IMG/VR virus record: IMGVR_UViG_3300006875_000168
Location: 1 to 23,849 of that record
Direction: 5' to 3' (one strand)
Length of the DNA stretch: 23,849 nt
DNA from: a virus
A program made the position numbers and the translations under genes. A model generated the notes under the pieces. The model had not been told where the DNA came from and did no database searches. It saw nothing but the letters and a program-made list of their open reading frames with translations. Below, piece after piece: positions 5,943 to 12,226 of the stretch. The first letter of the stretch is position 1. Each line of letters opens with the position of its first letter.

Positions 5943-6041
5943 TTAACGCTGCCCTTTGCGCGTGAGCTTCCGGTCTTCTGGTCGGAGGTGGAGGTCGACT
6001 CGAAAGTCGACTTTATATTTTTTCAGAGCGTAAGTGTTCAT
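5943..6041 (-). CDS. 32-aa ORF downstream of the control region
   Basis: Reads MNTYALKKYKVDFRVDLHLR then PEDRKLTRKGQR. It is the first ORF of the early minus-strand unit, 46 bp beyond the first 28-bp control element. It is basic and unrecognised. It contains a 7-bp hairpin with a UUCG loop, so the segment may matter as RNA rather than, or as well as, coding. No clear Shine-Dalgarno site. Confidence 0.4.
   Translation of the reverse strand: MNTYALKKYKVDFRVDLHLRPEDRKLTRKGQR
5994..6011 (-). other. UUCG-loop hairpin
   Basis: On the minus strand GTCGACT, loop TTCG, AGTCGAC: a perfect 7-bp stem closed by a UUCG tetraloop, a fold known to be unusually stable (although the canonical closing pair is C-G, and here it is U-A). 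It lies in the 32-aa ORF at the 5' end of the early transcript. Confidence 0.5.
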
Positions 6042-6086
6042 TGGTTTAATTCGTTTGGTTTTTAACTGACGGCGCTCACTCTACCC

Positions 6087-6114
6087 AACGCTCCCGAGTT
6101 TGCAAGCCCTCATC
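6087..6114. promoter_or_regulatory. 28-bp control element, copy 1
   Basis: Begins AACGCTCCC and continues, after six bases, with GCAAGCCCTC. It matches copy 2 (6409-6436) at 22 of 28 positions. It overlaps the 3' end of the HTH gene and precedes the early minus-strand unit. On the minus strand a weak promoter-like pair lies across it: TTGCAA at 6100-6105 and TAGAGT at 6078-6083, 16 bp apart. Candidate operator/promoter. Confidence 0.5.
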
Positions 6115-6391
6115 GCGTTTTTTTTGAAACTTTTTTTTCCGATTTTTCTTGCGCTGCCCGCAAACCTCCTTTTTTAGCGCGTTTGTAGACATTTGGCGGA
6201 TTCCATTTTGGAACAATTTCGCAGTCAATTTGAGCCGTCAGTCGCTCCAAAACCGACAGCGTTGGGGAGTTTTCGCCAGACTGCCAGCGATACCAGGAGG
6301 ACTCGGCGACGCCAGCCGCGTAGAGCCAGCCTGCACGGCTGAGTTGAGTGTGAGCAATGCGGAGGCGGTCGAGATTTTTTAACAAATTCAT
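6110..6391 (-). CDS. HTH (Xre/Cro-like) regulator
   Basis: 93 aa from the ATG at 6391-6389; a TTG extension to 6427 would absorb the second 28-bp element and is less likely. Residues about 16-52 look like an Xre-type helix-turn-helix (LSRAGWLYAAGVAESSWYRW, then SGENSPTLSVLERL). The C-terminus is strongly basic (RAKKGG, KKVSKKTR). It sits between the divergent minus and plus early units and is flanked by two near-identical 28-bp elements, so it probably represses one or both units. It is far too short to be a CI-type repressor with a cleavable domain, so a Cro-like or excision-control role is likelier. Confidence 0.7.
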   Translation of the reverse strand: MNLLKNLDRLRIAHTQLSRAGWLYAAGVAESSWYRWQSGENSPTLSVLERLTAQIDCEIVPKWNPPNVYKRAKKGGLRAAQEKSEKKVSKKTR

Positions 6392-6408
6392 GTTTTTCAG
6401 CTTGCACA

Positions 6409-6436
6409 AACGCTCCCAGTGATGCAAGCCCTCGTC
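6409..6436. promoter_or_regulatory. 28-bp control element, copy 2
   Basis: Same orientation as copy 1 and matching it at 22 of 28 positions (AACGCTCCC and GCAAGCCCTC shared exactly). It fills most of the 49-bp gap between the HTH start and the plus-strand exonuclease start, so a bound protein could control both divergent genes. Confidence 0.5.
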
Positions 6437-6440
6437 TGTT

Positions 6441-7220
6441 ATGAAAAACCAAATCCTCCGCTTGTCGGCAGCGGATTATCACGCCGACAAAACCCGCATA
6501 TCCAAACACGGCCTTGACCTCATCCATCGAGCGCCAGCGCTCTATGACCACGAGCGCCTCAGTCCACCACGGGAGCAGACTCCAGCCATGAGAATGGGGG
6601 AGCTGGTGCATCTGGCGGTTTTAGAGCCTGATTTATACAAAACAGGGGTTGGAGCACTACCAGAAGGGCTCGACCGTCGTACCAAAGAGGGGAAAACCGT
6701 ATACGCCGAGCTGTCTAGTCAATACCGCTACCTCGTCACGCCAGCCGAGGCTGCCGACATCCTCGGTATGGCCGAGGCTGCGAGGGCCGTTGCTGGGTCG
6801 CTATTGGCCGGTGCGACCGTTGAGGAGTCTATCCGCTGGGAGCGGGCTGGGGTGGCCTGCAAGAGCCGTATAGACGGGCGCAATGGCGGAGTGGTGTTCG
6901 ATTTGAAAACCACCACCGACGCCACCGCTTTTGAGCGCGAGGCCTTCCGGTATCGTTACCACGTCCAGGCTGCCTTCTATCTTGACGCGCTGCGGGCCTG
7001 CGAACAGCCTGCCGAGCGGTTTGCGTTTGTGGTGGTGGAGAAGACAGCGCCGTACCTGTCTACCGTTTTTTGGGCGGATGACGACGTCATCGACGCCGGG
7101 AGGATTGAGTACCTGCGCGACCTCGAAATCTATAAACGCTGCCTAGCAGATGACTATTGGCCGGGGTTGCCAGAGGAACAAACACTTTCACTCCCACAAT
7201 GGATGGAGGTGTCGAAATGA
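6441..7220 (+). CDS. RecE-like exonuclease (PD-(D/E)XK, DUF3799 type)
   Basis: 259 aa. It opens with the substrate-loop pattern of exonuclease VIII-like proteins (LSAADYHAD, then MRMGELVHLAVLEPDLY at 50-66). The catalytic core is KSRIDGR (Asp145), VVFDLKTTTDA (Asp154, Lys156) and RYHVQAAFYLDAL (Gln176, Tyr180). The length matches the family. Known role: 5'-3' resection of double-stranded DNA for single-strand annealing. No RecT- or Erf-type annealing partner is visible in the window. It is the first gene of a plus-strand unit transcribed away from the HTH gene, with coupling to the next gene by ATGA. Confidence 0.85.
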   Translation: MKNQILRLSAADYHADKTRISKHGLDLIHRAPALYDHERLSPPREQTPAMRMGELVHLAVLEPDLYKTGVGALPEGLDRRTKEGKTVYAELSSQYRYLVTPAEAADILGMAEAARAVAGSLLAGATVEESIRWERAGVACKSRIDGRNGGVVFDLKTTTDATAFEREAFRYRYHVQAAFYLDALRACEQPAERFAFVVVEKTAPYLSTVFWADDDVIDAGRIEYLRDLEIYKRCLADDYWPGLPEEQTLSLPQWMEVSK

Positions 7221-7435
7221 GAACGTGTGACAGTACAATCATTAACGCGCTGCGCATTTTGGCTCGTGAAATCGATTCTGAGGACGGCGTTGCCAACGCG
7301 GCGCTGGAACAGGCTGCGGAGCGGTTTGCGGAGCTTGTCGAGGAAACCAAGCTCCTGCAGGTTCGAATTGCCGAGTTGGACGCCGAGAAAGACGATTTTC
7401 CGGATGAGCAGGATGGGAAGGAGGTGGCGAAATGA
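7217..7435 (+). CDS. Hypothetical 72-aa acidic helical protein
   Basis: Start at the ATG 7217-7219, overlapping the exonuclease stop (ATGA) and preceded at 7 nt by GGAGG; an earlier ATG lies inside the exonuclease. The sequence has STIINALRILAREIDSEDGV followed by NAALEQAAERFAELVEE, a long amphipathic helix, and an acidic tail. I recall similar short phage hypotheticals but know no function. Likely co-translated with the exonuclease. Confidence 0.65.
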   Translation: MRTCDSTIINALRILAREIDSEDGVANAALEQAAERFAELVEETKLLQVRIAELDAEKDDFPDEQDGKEVAK

Positions 7436-7740
7436 GTGACGTGCAAAATGCAATTCAAGCCCTTCAGCAAATGGCGAAGAGGCAAACTTACTTCAAGCGT
7501 CACTTTGACGTAATCATTAACGCGCTTAACACTGCGCCCGCCGCGGATGCAACGGCCATTGAACACCGAGATTTGGCCATGGCATTGAGCGCTGCGCTGG
7601 TCGAACACGTTGGAAATGCGATTGAGGGAGAGTGCGATTTTGCTCGCCTTCGCGAGTTTCAAGAAGCGGCCAGACAAGAAATCAATCGCCTTTACACTGA
7701 GGTTTTCAACCGACTCCCATTTCCAAATGCAACCGCTTAA
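7432..7740 (+). CDS. Hypothetical 102-aa helical protein
   Basis: Start overlaps the previous stop (ATGA) with GGAGG 7 nt upstream. Mostly helical (MSDVQNAIQALQQMAKRQTY at the N-terminus; LARLREF-like helices later); contains HFDVIINALN, echoing the STIINALRIL of the preceding gene, so the two may be distantly related. No catalytic motif and no membrane segment. Unrecognised. Confidence 0.65.
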   Translation: MSDVQNAIQALQQMAKRQTYFKRHFDVIINALNTAPAADATAIEHRDLAMALSAALVEHVGNAIEGECDFARLREFQEAARQEINRLYTEVFNRLPFPNATA

Positions 7741-7954
7741 AAACCTAATCACCATCGACCACCGCACCCCGATTATCGACCGCCTAGCGCTTGAGGAAGC
7801 CCGAGAGCACCTCGAAGACTATGAGCTGATCCGGGAGATCCTTCGGTCGTATCTTAACGCTCAACAGCCCGTCCTGCGCTCGCTGTTGCTGCGAGCGCTT
7901 AACAACGACCCAACCTGGAGAGAGGAGGCGAGGGAATGGACAGGTCCTTTCTAA
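7727..7954 (+). CDS. Hypothetical 75-aa protein
   Basis: The ATG at 7727 overlaps the previous gene by 14 bp in another frame. Reads MQPLKNLITIDHRTPIIDRL, then a helical LEEAREHLEDYELIREILRS, then ALNNDPTWREEAREWTG. No ribosome site stands out, unlike its neighbours, so translation may depend on coupling. Charged and soluble. Unrecognised. Confidence 0.5.
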   Translation: MQPLKNLITIDHRTPIIDRLALEEAREHLEDYELIREILRSYLNAQQPVLRSLLLRALNNDPTWREEAREWTGPF

Positions 7955-8016
7955 TCCACAAGCTAAGGTTTTCAACCGGACTCCTTTTGAAAAATGAAAC
8001 TAGACACAATCCTTGA
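7936..8016 (+). CDS. 26-aa ORF with strong ribosome site
   Basis: ATG preceded at about 8 nt by AGGAGG. Reads MDRSFLIHKLRFSTGLLLKN and ends RHNP. It overlaps both neighbours in other frames. The ribosome site is the main support; the product could be a leader peptide handing ribosomes to the gene at 7994. Confidence 0.3.
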   Translation: MDRSFLIHKLRFSTGLLLKNETRHNP

Positions 8017-8167
8017 AGGCCTCGAGGCCATGCGCAAAAACTGGCAAATCGCTTATTCGGATCGCCTGCTAATCGAGGCCACGATTGAGCGTCTCAAACG
8101 CCAGCAGGAGCTGCTTTTCAAAGCGATGGCGGATGCGCCAGGATGGCAGGCGGAGGTTCCAAAATGA
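7994..8167 (+). CDS. Hypothetical 57-aa coiled-coil protein
   Basis: Reads MKLDTILEGLEAMRKNWQIA, then LIEATIERLKRQQELLFKAM, ending GWQAEVPK. The stop overlaps the next start as ATGA, and its last codons supply the GGAGG site of the next gene, so it is built into the operon. Two amphipathic helices suggest a small oligomer. Unrecognised. Confidence 0.55.
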   Translation: MKLDTILEGLEAMRKNWQIAYSDRLLIEATIERLKRQQELLFKAMADAPGWQAEVPK

Positions 8168-8688
8168 GCGCCTATCACAACGGGCAGCCAATTTACTGCC
8201 CTAGGTCTTCGGTCCCATTGATTCGATCGAAATTGCCAAGGTATGGCGACATAAAACGCGTCGTTGCCGAAGGAATCGCCGCTGGCGTCATTAAGCCAGC
8301 GAAGAGAAAAGAGGAATGCTGTCGAGTCGACTGCGACAAACCAATCGTCACCGGCTCGATATTTTGCGCAAAGCATCGAGGGACAATTCCGAAGCCACCA
8401 CGAAAATTGATTCAAAAGGTTTGCATCACCTGCGGGAAACAATTCGGGACCCACACAGCTCGCGCTCGGAACTGCTCAACGCCATGCAAGCGCCTGCAAC
8501 AACAGGCAGAGGCTCGCGCAATGCGAGCGAGGAAAGAAGCTCAACGCCGACCTTGCCTAAAATGCGGAGAGGTTTTTTTGCCCGGAAGAGTGTGGGCGAA
8601 ATTTTGCAACCCCTGCCGAACTAGCCCTGGGTGGGGCTATTGGTACGAGCGTTGGCTAGATGAGCAACGCCAAGCACCCGGAAACTAA
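8164..8688 (+). CDS. Multi-zinc-ribbon protein
   Basis: 174 aa from the ATG at 8164 (GGAGG 7 nt upstream, ATGA overlap). Three Cys clusters are visible: CCRVDC...FCAKH (about 51-71); CITCGKQF...NCSTPC, spaced CxxC-13-CxxxC (about 86-107); and CLKCGEVF...FCNPC, spaced CxxC-13-CxxC (about 130-150). The last two look like tandem copies of one zinc ribbon separated by a basic Arg/Gln-rich helix. This suggests nucleic-acid binding. No HNH or nuclease motif is seen. The 3' end runs 68 bp into the convergent lysis gene. Confidence 0.65.
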   Translation: MSAYHNGQPIYCPRSSVPLIRSKLPRYGDIKRVVAEGIAAGVIKPAKRKEECCRVDCDKPIVTGSIFCAKHRGTIPKPPRKLIQKVCITCGKQFGTHTARARNCSTPCKRLQQQAEARAMRARKEAQRRPCLKCGEVFLPGRVWAKFCNPCRTSPGWGYWYERWLDEQRQAPGN

Positions 8689-9079
8689 CGCCTCGCAAAA
8701 CCCCAACCTTGAGCGGTGCAAACTGCTTGAACGCTGCAATGGTCAAATCAATCGCGTCTCCTGCGCTTTTGGCGGGGCCGTTGTCGATTAGGGGAAGCGT
8801 CAGTTTCTTTCCTTTGTAAGCGACCTCCACCAACGTCTTCCACGGGATCCTCGGGCGAAACGCTAGCGGGGATCCTGCGGTGGACGTATGATTAGGAACA
8901 ACAGGCAGAGCACACCCGAGAACGCTATCAACAAGAGTCGAAATACCAGAAGCTGTTTGCCCATTATCTAATTCATCGTTGGCTCCCCCAAACCAAGTGG
9001 CCGTGCAATGGTCGCAAACCAAATCATCACCATCTACACGAACGGAAAAACACCATCCGTTACTCTCCTGTTTTTTCAT
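8621..9079 (-). CDS. RlpA/expansin-like (double-psi beta-barrel) putative endolysin
   Basis: 152 aa from the ATG at 9079; a second possible ATG lies at 9088. After a short N-terminal part it has TATWFGGANDELDNGQTASG (27-46), IPWKTLVEV (78-86), LPLIDNGPAKSAGDAIDLTI (95-114) and FRVLG near the end. LIDNGP with AIDLT is the DPBB pattern of RlpA-type lytic transglycosylases and expansins; Asp99 is the candidate catalytic residue. No signal peptide is visible, so export would rely on the holin-like genes immediately upstream. Probable role: peptidoglycan opening at lysis. The longer upstream in-frame stretch would overlap the holin-like gene almost fully and is rejected. The stop is TAG. Confidence 0.68.
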   Translation of the reverse strand: MKKQESNGWCFSVRVDGDDLVCDHCTATWFGGANDELDNGQTASGISTLVDSVLGCALPVVPNHTSTAGSPLAFRPRIPWKTLVEVAYKGKKLTLPLIDNGPAKSAGDAIDLTIAAFKQFAPLKVGVLRGVSFRVLGVAHLANARTNSPTQG

Positions 9080-9227
9080 TCCGGATGACATCGACAAGGC
9101 CAAAGATGGCCACAATCGCTTGAGCAACCGCGCCGCCAATCCCGGTTGAATAAAGTCCAATAGCCGCGCCGAGTTTCGCAAGGCCCAGCCACGTTGAAGG
9201 TTGCCTGACATAATCTTTAATTTTCAT
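9060..9227 (-). CDS. Holin-like small membrane protein
   Basis: 55 aa from the ATG at 9227-9225, which itself overlaps the 3' end of the preceding small gene. It has a long hydrophobic span (WLGLAKLGAAIGLYSTGIGG, then AVAQAIVAIFGLVDV) and a charged tail (RNEKTGE). Size, topology and position next to a cell-wall enzyme fit a holin or antiholin. No family motif separates these options. Confidence 0.6.
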   Translation of the reverse strand: MKIKDYVRQPSTWLGLAKLGAAIGLYSTGIGGAVAQAIVAIFGLVDVIRNEKTGE

Positions 9228-9393
9228 GGTTACGTTGTTGTTGAATGCTGAAAATCCGCTCCCATAAAGCTTTGCGATCAGATTCGCACTCTTTGATTTT
9301 GCTGTATAAAAACCAAACAGCCACGCCAAGCATGGCAAGGGAAAGGCCTTGGTTGGCGATGTCGGCGGCTATGCGATCTAGGAGTGCGTTCAT
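9217..9393 (-). CDS. 58-aa single-TM protein of the lysis cassette
   Basis: Reads MNALLDRIAADIANQGLSLA, then a hydrophobic MLGVAVWFLYSKI segment, then a charged helical tail (KECESDRKALWERIFSIQQQ). One TM plus a coiled-coil-like tail is typical of small holins, pinholins or i-spanin-like proteins. The ATG overlaps the stop of the lectin-like fibre gene (ATGA), and its own stop lies beyond the holin-like start, so three lysis genes are interlocked. Confidence 0.6.
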   Translation of the reverse strand: MNALLDRIAADIANQGLSLAMLGVAVWFLYSKIKECESDRKALWERIFSIQQQRNHEN

Positions 9394-10055
9394 TGGGTTA
9401 AAAATGGATGGGAAGGAGTGTAATTCGTTGAATACCTAGCCGCTTTTGTAAGCCTAACTTCATCAGTGTAAAAAACATTTTGCGGAATTGGATCTGAAGC
9501 AACAGACTGGCGAGGAAGTGTAAAGCTGGACACTAATGGAGGAGTTGTATTTTTTGATGCGGCCAAAACTCCGTTAATAAAAACCTTTGTTGTTGAAACG
9601 GTTGAAACGATAGCAAAATCAAACCAAGTGCCTACTATAAATTGCCCGTATGTGTAAGACGTGCCTGTTATTACTATCTGAAAAACGCCACCTGAATAAG
9701 TTATTGATGCCCCAGCGCCCAAAAAGACAAATCCGTTTTCTGGATAATAAACAGAATAAAAACTAGCCTCAAAAGTAAGCGTTTGAATTGTGTTTGCACC
9801 TAATGAAAAAACAGGGTTTCCTGACGCTGTTTGCTGAATTGAATTTCCAGAAAGTGCCGGACTTGATGCAACTTGATAAAAATTACCAGCCCCACTGATT
9901 GGAAAGGCAGGGTTTGACTTTTGATTTACCCAATTTGCACCAAGAAGAGACCCAACAGTTAAATTGTCGAAAGTCTGCAAAAAAAGTACATCGTTCCAAA
10001 ATGGATCTGTTGCAGGGACCAACGGTTTCGAAGCTGCAAATGCGCTTAGGAACAT
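9390..10055 (-). CDS. Concanavalin/LamG-like lectin domain tail protein
   Basis: 221 aa from an ATG overlapping the fibre stop as TAATG. It is beta-rich: FWNDVLFLQTFDN near the start, TIQTLTFEASFYSV in the middle, and a C-terminal NVFYTDEVRLTKAARYSTNY signature that ends many phage laminin-G/concanavalin-like domains. Such domains bind glycans. Adjacent to two fibre genes, it probably decorates the tail tip and takes part in receptor recognition. A+T content appears higher than in neighbouring genes, possibly a separately acquired module. Confidence 0.68.
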   Translation of the reverse strand: MFLSAFAASKPLVPATDPFWNDVLFLQTFDNLTVGSLLGANWVNQKSNPAFPISGAGNFYQVASSPALSGNSIQQTASGNPVFSLGANTIQTLTFEASFYSVYYPENGFVFLGAGASITYSGGVFQIVITGTSYTYGQFIVGTWFDFAIVSTVSTTKVFINGVLAASKNTTPPLVSSFTLPRQSVASDPIPQNVFYTDEVRLTKAARYSTNYTPSHPFLTQ

Positions 10056-12223
10056 TAGGTTGAGATGTCCCCTCCCAAGACCCATTCATCAGTCGCCAAT
10101 TTCAGCAGCGTCGCAAGAGCGTATTGTGCCGACGTTTTCGTTTTGCCTCCGCTCGATCGCAATGTCACACCACCAGCGCCCGCAACAGTGATTTGACCGG
10201 CTCCTGCTTGGTAGAGGAGCACTTGCGACCCAACCGGGAAAGGCACGCTAGCATTGGTCGGAATCGTAATCGCGACAGCCGATCCGCTAGACGTTGAGAC
10301 GGTGGCGTTATTGTCCGACAGTGCGAGCGTGTACGAGGTTAACGCTGTCGAATTGATCGCCGGTAGCGGCAGCGGGTGTATGTGGTCAGCGCGAGCTGCC
10401 TGCGTGGAGATACCCGCCGAGGCTGCTGTCGCCAGAGCTGCTCCAACCGTCGCGCCTAACGGCAACGGGTGTACGTGGTCAGCGCGAGCCGCCTGCGTGG
10501 AGATGCCAGCGCTCGCCGCCGTCGCTAGCGCTGAAGCAGCCGCAGTGGTGAGTGCCGGAATGTCGGACGTATACGCCACAGCCAGCGTTTGCGAGCTGAT
10601 GTTCGTCAGGTACATCCGATTGTTGTCCCATTGCAGGCTGTGCGGAACCTGCGATGTCATCAACGCCGAAACCGCTTGGAATCGCGCTGCGGACTGGGAG
10701 CTGGTGTTTTGCCGAAAAACGACAGTGCCACTAAAAGTTGCACCGGATTGGTTAATGAGTGTTCCAAGGTTCCCTAATGGAGTCGCTCCAACGACGATTG
10801 AAGAAGAACCTCCAAGGGTGCCGACGCGGATGATTTGCACCGTACCCTGAATAGTTGTCCCGTTTAGGATCTGAAAAAAGAAAACACAAGATGGAATCGT
10901 GCCGCGAAACCAAGTTGGCCGCGTCATGATGATCGGTGATGTAGCAGACCCAACAGAGTTAATGATCCAAGGCCCAAGATTCAAAGTGGCACTTCCAGCC
11001 AAAGAGCCGATGTTCAACATCGTGTCTCCATCCTTGAAAGTATACCCATCCCCAGCAGTCAAAGCCCCATTGGAAGAAGCTGTGAATACATTGTTTGTGA
11101 TTGTTCCAGCGATTGTGGCAGAAGACCGACCTGAAACTAAAATAAAGCCGTAAGGAGCAAATGGGCTCTGGGCGGCAAACTGATCTAACGAAGAAACCCC
11201 AGTGCCGCCTTTTTCGATTGGCAGAACCGGCAAATCCGACGTTGCCAGCGCTCGCAGTGTGACGTTGGTGCCGTCTCCGGCGAGCACCTGTCCGCTGCTC
11301 ACAGCACCTGCCAGTGCGTTAATCGCCGCCTGTTGAGACGTCGCCCCGGTGCCTCCGCTCTCGAAACCTAGAATCTGCGACGTAGCGAATCCGCCAAGTT
11401 GCGACAGCGAAGGAACGTCTGCCGTCGTCAGCGTTCGAAGCGTGACATTGGTGCCATCACCGGCAAGCACCTGCGATGCTGTGACGCCTCCAGCGAGCGC
11501 GTTCAGAGCCGATTGCTGATTAGTCGCTCCAGTTCCACCATGGAGGATATCGAGTGTCGCGGTATTCGAGAAACCACCGATGTTTGCCAACGCCGTTGCT
11601 GGATCAGTAACATCATTCAGGTTATTGGCCTGCAACAAGGCTCCTTCCTGCGCCGATAACCCGCCGACGTTAATCGTCCACGCGGAGTAGGTGCCGGCGC
11701 CCGTATGCTGGGCAACGTCGATGACTAGCGTGGTTCCCGAGTAACTAACAACCGTCCCGTGCGCATGGTTGTTGATGTCGTAGACAACCGTCACGTCCTG
11801 CGTTGGCGTGTAGCTTAACCCAGAATCAACCGTGAACGTCGCGGTCGGATCGTTGCCGAGCGTCCAACTGCTCGAAGACGTAGTGAGATATTTGTCCCCA
11901 CGATTTGCTTGAACAAACGCCGTGGAAGCCGCCTGCGTGGTGCTCGTGCCAACGCTGGCGGTCGGCACTGTAGGGATTCCGCTAAAGGCCGGCGAGATAA
12001 GCGGCGCGGCCCCCAGCGCTGTGAGAGCCGCTGCCGCTGAAGTCGATCCCGTGCCACCCCGGACGATACTCGTAACACGCTCACCGACAAGTTCAACCCC
12101 GGCATCGGTGCCGAGGAAAATCTGGCCAGCGCTGCGATTCGTCGCCACCTCGCCGAGGAGGAGGCTGCCGGGAGTCCCTGCCCCCGGCGTCGAGTTCGTT
12201 TTCGGGATGATCGGATTGCTCAT
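10055..12223 (-). CDS. Tail fibre / host-recognition protein (722 aa)
   Basis: The N-terminus (MSNPIIPKTNSTPGAGTPGS, then EVATNRSAGQIFLGTD) resembles that of the upstream gene at 12227 and of many phage fibres. Two ~60-residue repeats (HGGTGATNQQSALNALAG and GGTGATSQQAAINALAG, each followed by VLAGDGTNVTLR) lie at about 230-345. Near residue 590-645 are two SAGISTQAARADHxHPLPL units (31-aa period, 93 bp), the ADHVHP pattern often seen in fibres. The C-terminus ends in DEWVLGGDIST. Presumably a trimeric beta fibre at the tail tip. The repeat blocks are likely sites of recombination. Confidence 0.78.
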   Translation of the reverse strand: MSNPIIPKTNSTPGAGTPGSLLLGEVATNRSAGQIFLGTDAGVELVGERVTSIVRGGTGSTSAAAALTALGAAPLISPAFSGIPTVPTASVGTSTTQAASTAFVQANRGDKYLTTSSSSWTLGNDPTATFTVDSGLSYTPTQDVTVVYDINNHAHGTVVSYSGTTLVIDVAQHTGAGTYSAWTINVGGLSAQEGALLQANNLNDVTDPATALANIGGFSNTATLDILHGGTGATNQQSALNALAGGVTASQVLAGDGTNVTLRTLTTADVPSLSQLGGFATSQILGFESGGTGATSQQAAINALAGAVSSGQVLAGDGTNVTLRALATSDLPVLPIEKGGTGVSSLDQFAAQSPFAPYGFILVSGRSSATIAGTITNNVFTASSNGALTAGDGYTFKDGDTMLNIGSLAGSATLNLGPWIINSVGSATSPIIMTRPTWFRGTIPSCVFFFQILNGTTIQGTVQIIRVGTLGGSSSIVVGATPLGNLGTLINQSGATFSGTVVFRQNTSSQSAARFQAVSALMTSQVPHSLQWDNNRMYLTNISSQTLAVAYTSDIPALTTAAASALATAASAGISTQAARADHVHPLPLGATVGAALATAASAGISTQAARADHIHPLPLPAINSTALTSYTLALSDNNATVSTSSGSAVAITIPTNASVPFPVGSQVLLYQAGAGQITVAGAGGVTLRSSGGKTKTSAQYALATLLKLATDEWVLGGDIST

Positions 12224-12226
12224 GCT

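Noticed and set aside
8660-8788. 42-aa plus-strand ORF beyond the zinc-ribbon gene
   Set aside because: It lies wholly antisense to the conserved DPBB coding region and has no convincing ribosome site.
9088-9211. Longer N-terminus for the endolysin-like gene
   Set aside because: The extension almost entirely overlaps the holin-like gene in another frame and does not look like a signal peptide.
10254-10850. 198-aa plus-strand ORF
   Set aside because: Antisense shadow of the Ala/Thr-rich repeat part of the fibre gene; Ala/Val/Cys-rich with no domain.
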